Shown piece by piece: positions 57,883-64,000 of a DNA stretch of 64,000 nt (position 1 is the stretch's first letter; each line of letters opens with the position of its first letter). The position numbers and the translations under genes were made by a program. Source of the DNA: CAVYGM01 sp963768025. Lineage in GTDB: Bacteria > Bacteroidota > Bacteroidia > Cytophagales > Spirosomataceae. Location of the stretch: positions 372,001 through 436,000 of the forward strand of contig CAVYGM010000026.1 in the NCBI GenBank assembly GCA_963768025.1. Direction: 5' to 3'. The notes under the pieces were generated by a model. It worked only from the letters and a program-made list of their open reading frames with translations. It ran no database searches and had not been told where the DNA came from.

Positions 57883-60085
57883 TTAGGTTCTCACCGCCAG
57901 CGAAACCGAATCAAATCCAGCGTTTTGTCTGATTTCTTCATAAGGACCCAAAAGCAGGACTTCGCCTTCATCCATCACCATCACCTGATCACACGCATTC
58001 ATAATGTAGGGATCATTGGACATGATGATCAAGGACCATTGGTTGTCTTTATCGATAAGGAGTTGGATCAATTTTTCGCGTTCTTCCTGGGGTAGATTTT
58101 GTAGGGTGTCGTCTAACATCAGGATGCGGGGCCTCGTCACGAGGCATCGGGCGAGGGCTATCTTGGTGATAAAACTTTCCGAAAAGCTGTATCCACCCGG
58201 AAGCATGGTGCTGCTCAGCCCCTCGGGCAATCTGGCAATGGCTTCATTGAGATTCAGCACCGACAGTACCCATTCCAAATCCGATAAGCTGACTTCTTCC
58301 CGACCCATTGTAATATTTTGGAGGATGGTACCTTCAAAAATATCATCCATGGAAGTGTTCAATTCTATGAATGAGCGCAAATTTACGACGTTGAGATCCT
58401 TTAAAGAAATCCCATTGAAGAGAATCCCCCCATGGTAGTCGGTGAGCATACCCGACAACACCCGCATTAACGTATTTTTTCCCGAGCCGTTGGAGCCAGT
58501 TACGCACAGCGACTCGGTGGGGTTTAGAGTAAAGGAAACATTACTCAATGCATGTTTATTTTTGCCCTGGTACTGGTAAAAGAGATTTTTGACCGCCAAA
58601 TGCAATCCCTTGGAATAATCGGCGGGAACAAATCGTAGCCCGTGTTCTTTTTCCAGGGGCATGTCCGTAATATTTCCCAGCTTCTCTACGGCCGTAAGGG
58701 CATCAAAAATGTTGTCAATACTCTGAATGAGTTTTTCTACCGAACTCGTCAAGGAGTACGATGATTATTTCCGTGGCCACAAACTGCCCGAGCGATATCT
58801 GCCGGTCCACCACCAGAAAGGTACCTAAGATCAGCAACCCGCCGATCACCAGGGTTTTGAATCCGACGGCATTCCAAAAGAATACTTTTAAGATCTTGAA
58901 ATGCTTTTTTCGGTACACCAGGTAGTTGTTCACCAGCCCATCCATCTTTTCCATAGGGAGGTTGGCCGCTCCGGAAAGTTTGAAGGTCGTGAGCGACCGG
59001 GCGATGTCTTCCAGCCATTGGGCCACTTTGTACTTGTATTTGGACTCCACCAGGCTGGTTTGCAAGCCCTTCGGGCCATTGGCATAGACGATAAGGGTAA
59101 TGATAAACAGGGTGACGATCCCAAAGGCGATAAAAAATGGATGGTAGAAGGATAGCAACATGATCCCCAGAATGATCTGGAGCAAGGCACCCGTAATGTC
59201 GATTAGTATTTTGGGAAGAGCTTTCTGAACCGTTAGAACATCAAAAAACCGGTTCATGAGCTCGGGTGGGTAGTAGCCCAAAAGGGATTCGGTTTTCACC
59301 CGGGGAATTCGGTAGGTAAATTCAAAGGCGGCTTTGGCGAATATCCGCTGCTGTAAGGTTTCCACCAGCGTAATTTGGACTATCTGCATGATACCCGAAA
59401 CCAGTACCCCGCCAATGACCACAAACAACAGAAGGTACACCGAACTGAATAGCATCCCACCGGAGATGAGGTTGATAATGGCCTGGATGCCCAGGGGTAG
59501 AGACAGGCTTATTAGCCCAATGACAATGGCGTAAAGGTAGATGTACCCGATGTCTTTTTTCTCATTGCCCAGCAACCGAAACAACCGTTGTACAGGAGTA
59601 AGCTCTTTCTCGGTGGTAGGATCATCGCTACTCACCAGCGATTTCATGGGGAATGCTGTAAGGTACACGGCCCGGCCATTTTTATCTTTGTCGGAGGTAC
59701 CTTCCCACAGAAATGGCTGTTTGATGGATGATAGCTCGCTTTTCAGGTCACCATCGGAAGTAAAAACTTCCTTCAAGTCTTCCCCCTTGTTATTTTGTCC
59801 TCGCAATACCGGAACAAACTTATTGCCCAGCACTTCAAAATACAAGATCGGGAAATTTGCCTCCTCGAGGAGTAAGGGTAGATCTTTGGCCTCAATATGG
59901 CTGCTGATGAGGGTTAAATCGTATTCGCGGGCCTTGGTTATGAGGTCGTTTATGAAAAGGGCAATTTCATTTACCAAATAGGCGCGTTGGTTTAGGCTAT
60001 CGTAAATTTCAAAATGACTTACTTCCTTCGATTGTAGGGCCGAGGCAAGCCTATAACAAATGGATTCTAAAAGTTTGGTGTTCAT
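57883..60085 (-). pseudogene. Type I secretion ABC exporter with degenerate ATPase, one frameshift
   Basis: ATG at 60085. Residues 1-150 look like an inactive C39-like domain (no catalytic Cys), followed by six membrane helices (about 178-440) and a nucleotide-binding domain (about 500-733). An extra T near 58743-58745 splits the frame; corrected length 733. The ATPase motifs depart from consensus: Walker A GSNGSGKNTL (Asn for Ser/Thr), signature YSFSESF instead of LSGGQ, Walker B LMLDDTL (Asp for the catalytic Glu), and the H-loop has SND instead of a His. So it may be a very slow ATPase or need a partner. First gene of an exporter-HlyD-TolC operon. Confidence 0.85.
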
Positions 60086-60242
60086 ATTGAGGGGTTATTA
60101 TGGACTCGGTAGTAAGTTTCACTTTTATCCATAGGCTATAACGTCGGAATACAAAATATTTGTAAAAATGCCTCCTACAAAAATACAATACGCCAGGCTC
60201 GCTACTTTTAAATTTTGAAACCAACCCTAGTGAGATAAATTG

Positions 60243-60250
60243 TAATTTTG
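60243..60250 (+). promoter_or_regulatory. Candidate -7 element of hemF
   Basis: TAATTTTG fits TAnnTTTG exactly; a TTTG at 60214-60217 is 25 bases upstream, longer than usual. The ATG at 60274 follows 23 bases later, with a purine-rich AAAGGAACGAAG just before it. Confidence 0.4.
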
Positions 60251-60273
60251 ACCGAAAGATAAAGGAACGAAGA

Positions 60274-61224
60274 ATGAACGTAGTAGATATTGAAGCATTT
60301 TTTAAAGATTTACAGGATTCTATTTGTCATGCCCTGGAAGTAGAGGATGGAACGGGGACTTTTCGGGAAGATCAGTGGGAACATCACTCGGGTGGTGGGG
60401 GGCGGTCAAGGATCATGAAAAATGGCAGCGTGATCGAAAAAGGGGGCGTGAATTTTTCGAGTGTCAAAGGGGAGGTTCATCCCAGGCTCCGCCTGCAAAT
60501 GAACCTCAATGAAGGGGATGAGTACCATTTTTCTGCCACGGGAGTTTCCATTGTGCTGCATCCCCATTCTCCGAGGGTACCCATCATCCACATGAACGTG
60601 CGTTATTTTGAGCTAAGCAACGGTAGTTGCTGGTTTGGGGGCGGAATTGACCTAACCCCTCATTACGTGGTACCAGAGGATGCCCGGTTTTTTCATTCTC
60701 AACTAAAAAAAGTGTGTGATACCCACCACCCAAACTTCTACCCGGAATTTAAAACGTGGGCCGATACCTATTTTTTTATTCCGCATCGGCAAGAAACCCG
60801 TGGGGTAGGGGGGATATTTTTCGATTACCTCAAACCCGATAGCGAGGGTACGGCTCAGGGGCTTTCCAAGGACCAGCTTTTTGACTTTGTTAAAGCGGTC
60901 GGTGAAACTTTCGCCCCTACCTACACCCATTTTATGCGGCTTCACCGCGAAGAGACTTTTACAAAAGAAGAAAAAAAATGGCAGGAAATACGGCGTGGCC
61001 GGTACGTGGAGTTCAACCTGGTGTGGGATCGAGGTACTAAGTTCGGCCTGGAAACTAATGGCCGTACCGAATCTATCTTGATGAGCATGCCACCCCAGGC
61101 CCAATGGGAATATGATTTTGTACCTTACCCTGGTACGCCGGAGGCTACCACCCAGAGTTATTTGAAAAAAGGAATTGATTGGGTTGTCCTAGGCTGTTAT
61201 CCAGCTGGCTTCCAGTCGCGCTGA
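60274..61224 (+). CDS. hemF: Oxygen-dependent coproporphyrinogen III oxidase
   Basis: 316 residues, the size of HemF. Converts coproporphyrinogen III to protoporphyrinogen IX in heme synthesis, using O2. Family blocks: WEHHSGGGGRSRIMKNG, EKGGVNFSSVKGE, FSATGVSIVLHPHSPRVPII, WFGGGIDLTPHY, GGIFFDYLKPD, RGRYVEFNLVWDRGTKFGLE and PPQAQWEYDF. All expected conserved His are there. Single gene; the last 80 bases overlap the end of menC on the opposite strand. Fits an aerobic organism. Confidence 0.95.
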   Translation: MNVVDIEAFFKDLQDSICHALEVEDGTGTFREDQWEHHSGGGGRSRIMKNGSVIEKGGVNFSSVKGEVHPRLRLQMNLNEGDEYHFSATGVSIVLHPHSPRVPIIHMNVRYFELSNGSCWFGGGIDLTPHYVVPEDARFFHSQLKKVCDTHHPNFYPEFKTWADTYFFIPHRQETRGVGGIFFDYLKPDSEGTAQGLSKDQLFDFVKAVGETFAPTYTHFMRLHREETFTKEEKKWQEIRRGRYVEFNLVWDRGTKFGLETNGRTESILMSMPPQAQWEYDFVPYPGTPEATTQSYLKKGIDWVVLGCYPAGFQSR

Positions 61225-62293
61225 GGTCCCAATCGGTGTCATGGTTAGAATACAATTTTCCCTCGCGGATTTCCAATGGCGAAGGTAGGTTGTTGTGGTA
61301 GAGCTGGCCGGTGCCCAGCCCCTGCGGGAGAATAGGATCATACTGGGCCGTGAATTGGGCGATGGAATTCAGACCCAGGTTGGATTCCAAAGCGGAGGTA
61401 ATCCACCAACCAATCGACAACCGCTGGGCGATCTCGATCCATTCCTTACATTGCTGGAATCCCCCCAGCAGGGTAGGTTTTAGGATAATGTAGGGAGGAT
61501 GTACCCGTTTCAGGAGAGCGAATTTCTGCATATAGTCCATCTTGCCGATCAATTCTTCGTCCAGCGCCACCGCCACCGGCGAATTGGCTACTACTTCGGC
61601 CAGAAGGTCCAGCTGACCGGTGGCGATGGGTTGTTCAATGGAATGGAGATCGTAGGCGTGCAGCCGGTGGAGTTTCTCGAATACGGTATCGGGACTAAAA
61701 GCCCCGTTGGCGTCGACCCGAACGGCAATTTCATCCTTCGGATAGCGGGTGCGAATCATTTCCAGCAAGCGACACTCCTGCTCAAAATCCAGGGCACCCA
61801 CTTTCATTTTTATGGTCGTATAGCCCAGGCTCACTTTTTCCTCGATCTGTTGCCGCATGTGGTCCTCGGATCCCATCCATACCAGGCCATTGATGGTAAT
61901 ACCTTTTCCGTTTTTGGAAAAATCATTCACAAATTGGATTTTTTCACCCCCATTCAGGAAATCCAGGAGGGCTGTTTCGATACCGAAGCGAATGGATGGA
62001 AAGTGGGGTGGAATTAATTGTTGGAGCAGGATGGGTAGGTTGAAGGGGAAAATCTCCAGGTCAAGGCTATTAAATAGCGTGCAAATCTCCCTTAACTTTG
62101 CCTCGAAATCAGGCGCATCATCCACGCTCAACCCCGGCAAGGGCCCGCATTCTCCAAATCCCACGACCCCTGGCTGCTCATGATCGGTTATCCGGATAAA
62201 CCAGGAGGTTTTCTTTGAAAGTACCCCACGGGAGGTACCCGCATCGAATTTAAATCTTAGCTCATAGGGTTGATATTGGATCAGGAGGGGCAT
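61145..62293 (-). CDS. menC: o-Succinylbenzoate synthase-like enolase-superfamily enzyme
   Basis: 382 residues from the ATG at 62293 (MPLLIQYQPYELRFKFDAGT); the 30 codons upstream overlap lpxK and are not family-like. Enolase superfamily: Lys pair in TIKMKVGALDFE, Asp in RVDANGAF, Glu in SIEQPI, Asp in ALDEELIG, Lys in ILKPTLLGGF and SALESNLGLN. In MenC these dehydrate SHCHC to o-succinylbenzoate for menaquinone. The closing 25 residues run antisense into hemF and are not conserved, so the stop may have drifted. Other mene genes are not in the window; dipeptide epimerase is the alternative. Confidence 0.85.
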   Translation of the reverse strand: MPLLIQYQPYELRFKFDAGTSRGVLSKKTSWFIRITDHEQPGVVGFGECGPLPGLSVDDAPDFEAKLREICTLFNSLDLEIFPFNLPILLQQLIPPHFPSIRFGIETALLDFLNGGEKIQFVNDFSKNGKGITINGLVWMGSEDHMRQQIEEKVSLGYTTIKMKVGALDFEQECRLLEMIRTRYPKDEIAVRVDANGAFSPDTVFEKLHRLHAYDLHSIEQPIATGQLDLLAEVVANSPVAVALDEELIGKMDYMQKFALLKRVHPPYIILKPTLLGGFQQCKEWIEIAQRLSIGWWITSALESNLGLNSIAQFTAQYDPILPQGLGTGQLYHNNLPSPLEIREGKLYSNHDTDWDLSATGSQLDNSLGQPNQFLFSNNSGW

Positions 62294-62330
62294 TGAAAAG
62301 AACGTGTGATTTAAAATTGGTGTCAATACT

Positions 62331-63416
62331 ATGAAAAAAAACAGACAAGGCGATACCGGATTGGATGAGGTAAATTTCATCAAATTTCTTTTAAAACCCT
62401 TCTCCTGGCTCTACGGACAAATCCAGGATGCCCGAAATTATTTGTATAAACGAGCCATTTTCAAGGGTTCTGCAACGCCCCAATTCTCGATTGTGGTGGG
62501 GAATCTCACGGTAGGCGGCACGGGTAAAACCCCAATGGTCGAGTATCTCATCCAACAACTTACGGAAGAGTATCAGATAGTTACGTTGAGTAGAGGTTAT
62601 GGGAGAAAAAGCCGGGGCTTTTTGTTGGCTACGTCCAATTCCACGGCCGAAGATATTGGTGATGAGCCTTTACAATATTATGAAAAATTTAGGGAAAAAT
62701 GTCATGTAGCGGTGTCAGAAAATCGAATTGCTGGGAGTAATGAACTTGCCAGGCTGTTTCCCAGTCACCGGATTTTGCTGTTAGATGATGCCTTCCAGCA
62801 CCAGTCGCTCAGGCCCCATCTGTCGCTACTCTTGAATGATTTCAATCGCCCTTTCTACCACGATGACCCGTTTCCGGGAGGGCGGCTGCGGGAAAACCGA
62901 ACCGGAGCCGCCAGGGCGGATGCCATCATCACTACCAAATGTCCTGGTACCCTGACGGACGTTCAGAAGAATTCGATTCGCAAGGCCCTCGGCCAATACG
63001 CCCGTCCTGGTACGCCGATATTTTTTTCCTATGTAAAATATGGCCCCTTGCGAGATAGTAACCATACCCAAATCCCCGCCGATTCCGTTACTTTGGTGGC
63101 CGGTATTGCCCAGCCTGGTCCGTTTATTGATCACGTCGGTAGCCAGTTCAATCTTAGAAATAAACTAGTGTTTGCTGACCATCATCTGTACACCAGCCGG
63201 GATTTGGAGGAAATGCTACGGCTGGCCGGCCCGGAGGATTTGGTAGTAACAACCGAAAAAGATTGGGTCAAATTGCGACCTTTGGCCCAAAATGCAAATG
63301 TGATGGCTAAATTTGGAATCATTCCGATCCAAACTGATTTTGGAGATGAAACCACTACATTTAATTCATGGCTTAGGCAACGCGTAGAAGCGGGGCCTAC
63401 CACCGCAGAAAATTGA
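62331..63416 (+). CDS. lpxK: Tetraacyldisaccharide 4'-kinase
   Basis: 361 residues. Inner-membrane kinase that phosphorylates the lipid A disaccharide at the 4' position. Visible: membrane-interacting N-terminus (about 15-45), Walker A VGNLTVGGTGKTPMVE, SRGYGRKSRGF, DEPLQYYEKF, catalytic-region LLLDDAFQHQSLRP, PFPGGRLREN and ITTKCP, TTEKDWVKL near the end. The start region overlaps nothing essential: its first bases lie 38 bases right of the menC start on the opposite strand. Followed 4 bases later by the Porin_10 gene. Confidence 0.95.
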   Translation: MKKNRQGDTGLDEVNFIKFLLKPFSWLYGQIQDARNYLYKRAIFKGSATPQFSIVVGNLTVGGTGKTPMVEYLIQQLTEEYQIVTLSRGYGRKSRGFLLATSNSTAEDIGDEPLQYYEKFREKCHVAVSENRIAGSNELARLFPSHRILLLDDAFQHQSLRPHLSLLLNDFNRPFYHDDPFPGGRLRENRTGAARADAIITTKCPGTLTDVQKNSIRKALGQYARPGTPIFFSYVKYGPLRDSNHTQIPADSVTLVAGIAQPGPFIDHVGSQFNLRNKLVFADHHLYTSRDLEEMLRLAGPEDLVVTTEKDWVKLRPLAQNANVMAKFGIIPIQTDFGDETTTFNSWLRQRVEAGPTTAEN

Positions 63417-63420
63417 GTTT

Positions 63421-64000
63421 ATGAAAAAATATCCTCTTTGGATTTTACTTTTGGTCGTTGGGATAGCCCTGAGTACTGCTCATGCACAGATTCGTCCGGG
63501 CGGGCTCAATCTGCCGCAGGGGATACCACAGGGAGGAAGGCCTACCGGTGGTGGTGGTGGAGCGCAGCAGGGGGGGGCAGTACTGGACGACAGTACCCAA
63601 AATATTTACGGCCCCAGTACGGCTCTGCATTTTTATGAGGACGATATCTTGAACAACCGGGATTCGCTGCGCTACCGACTGGACACTGCCCTGACCAGTA
63701 TCCATCGCTGGACCTACCTGGATCAAAGTTGGAATCATCTGGTGGATTTGGGGAACCTGGGTACGGCCACCCGGCCCACTTTTTACCAGCCTCGCCAGCA
63801 GGTTGGGGCCCAACTGGGGTACCATGCCTACGATCCCTACGCGATTCAGCAGAATGAAGTAAAATACTACGATACCCGATCGCCCCTCACCGAGATGACC
63901 TATATTTCAGGGGGCCGCGGACGGAGCTTGCTTCGCTTTGGATTTAATCAAAACATTACCCCCCGCCTCAATGTGGGTTTCAGGGTGCAACGGTTTACTT
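63421..64000 (+). CDS. Putative porin, Porin_10 family (truncated by window edge)
   Basis: First 193 residues of a longer gene. Signal peptide MKKYPLWILLLVVGIALSTA (cut near AHAQ), then a Gly/Gln-rich linker (RPGGLNLPQGIPQGGRPTGG), and the Porin_10 start: NIYGPSTALHFYEDDILNNR, HLVDLGNLGTATRPTFYQP and KYYDTRSPLTEMTYISGGRG with RLNVGFRVQRF. Outer-membrane beta-barrel of a Bacteroidota family of unknown selectivity. Starts 4 bases after lpxK, so likely the same transcript. Confidence 0.85.
   Translation, partial: MKKYPLWILLLVVGIALSTAHAQIRPGGLNLPQGIPQGGRPTGGGGGAQQGGAVLDDSTQNIYGPSTALHFYEDDILNNRDSLRYRLDTALTSIHRWTYLDQSWNHLVDLGNLGTATRPTFYQPRQQVGAQLGYHAYDPYAIQQNEVKYYDTRSPLTEMTYISGGRGRSLLRFGFNQNITPRLNVGFRVQRFT

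Noticed and set aside
57883..60085. Peptidase-containing (bacteriocin) exporter
   Set aside because: The N-terminal domain has no catalytic Cys-His pair of C39 peptidases and no double-glycine peptide gene is nearby.
1..64000. Prophage, integrase or IS element
   Set aside because: No transposase, integrase or phage structural gene was found on either strand.

Overview
The window looks like a chromosome segment of a Bacteroidota bacterium, most likely order Cytophagales (a Spirosomaceae/Dyadobacter-like lineage; this is an inference from gene families, no search was run). The evidence is a SusC/SusD pair under an ECF-sigma/FecR switch, GLPGLI and Porin_10 families, DUF3823 and DUF4142 lipoproteins, promoter elements of the TTTG / TAnnTTTG type, few Shine-Dalgarno sequences and several TTG starts. 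Base composition is near 50% GC in genes and AT-rich between them.

Layout. 0-5 kb: partial OxyR-like regulator, PorT-like barrel protein, small lipoprotein, frameshifted bestrophin, a decayed Xre-RES toxin-antitoxin locus, RidA and an intact UPF0175/PIN toxin-antitoxin pair. 5-8 kb: alaS with five single-base indels. 8-15 kb: MerR regulator, secreted M28 peptidase and DUF6786-like lipoprotein in one operon, then a DUF4142 lipoprotein, a secreted CehA-like hydrolase and a vanadium-dependent haloperoxidase. 15-32 kb: a minus-strand nutrient-uptake locus read from right to left: ECF sigma, FecR anti-sigma, SusC with an STN signalling domain, SusD, DUF3823 lipoprotein, a large ThuA/beta-propeller/HEAT/cupredoxin lipoprotein, a second ThuA lipoprotein, Gfo/Idh/MocA oxidoreductase, sugar epimerase and a large secreted CehA-like protein. 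Together these suggest sensing, import and oxidation or epimerisation of a sugar or polyol. 32-48 kb: glycine-rich RRM protein, sortilin/BNR-repeat protein, phosphodiesterase, KASIII, an outer-membrane barrel with its GLPGLI partner, OmpA lipoprotein, phosphotriesterase-family protein, serine/threonine dehydratase and TolB-like protein. 48-52 kb: NTF2-like protein, an ECF sigma with a cupin-type anti-sigma, and tmRNA (ssrA) followed by seven tandem copies of its own 3' end. 52-64 kb: TonB-dependent receptor, a protein of unknown function, a TolC/HlyD/ABC type I secretion set whose ATPase has degenerate motifs, hemF, menC, lpxK and a truncated Porin_10 gene.

The most unusual feature is the array at 50704-51480: exactly seven 111-bp direct repeats, each holding the tmRNA 3' domain with a 15-nt GC-rich insertion in the T-arm plus a terminator hairpin. 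A second window-wide feature is about fifteen single-base indels, many in homopolymers, interrupting at least nine genes. In seven of these loci, removing or adding the indels restores one full-length frame, which points to sequencing or assembly errors for most of them, while the Xre-RES locus is really decayed.
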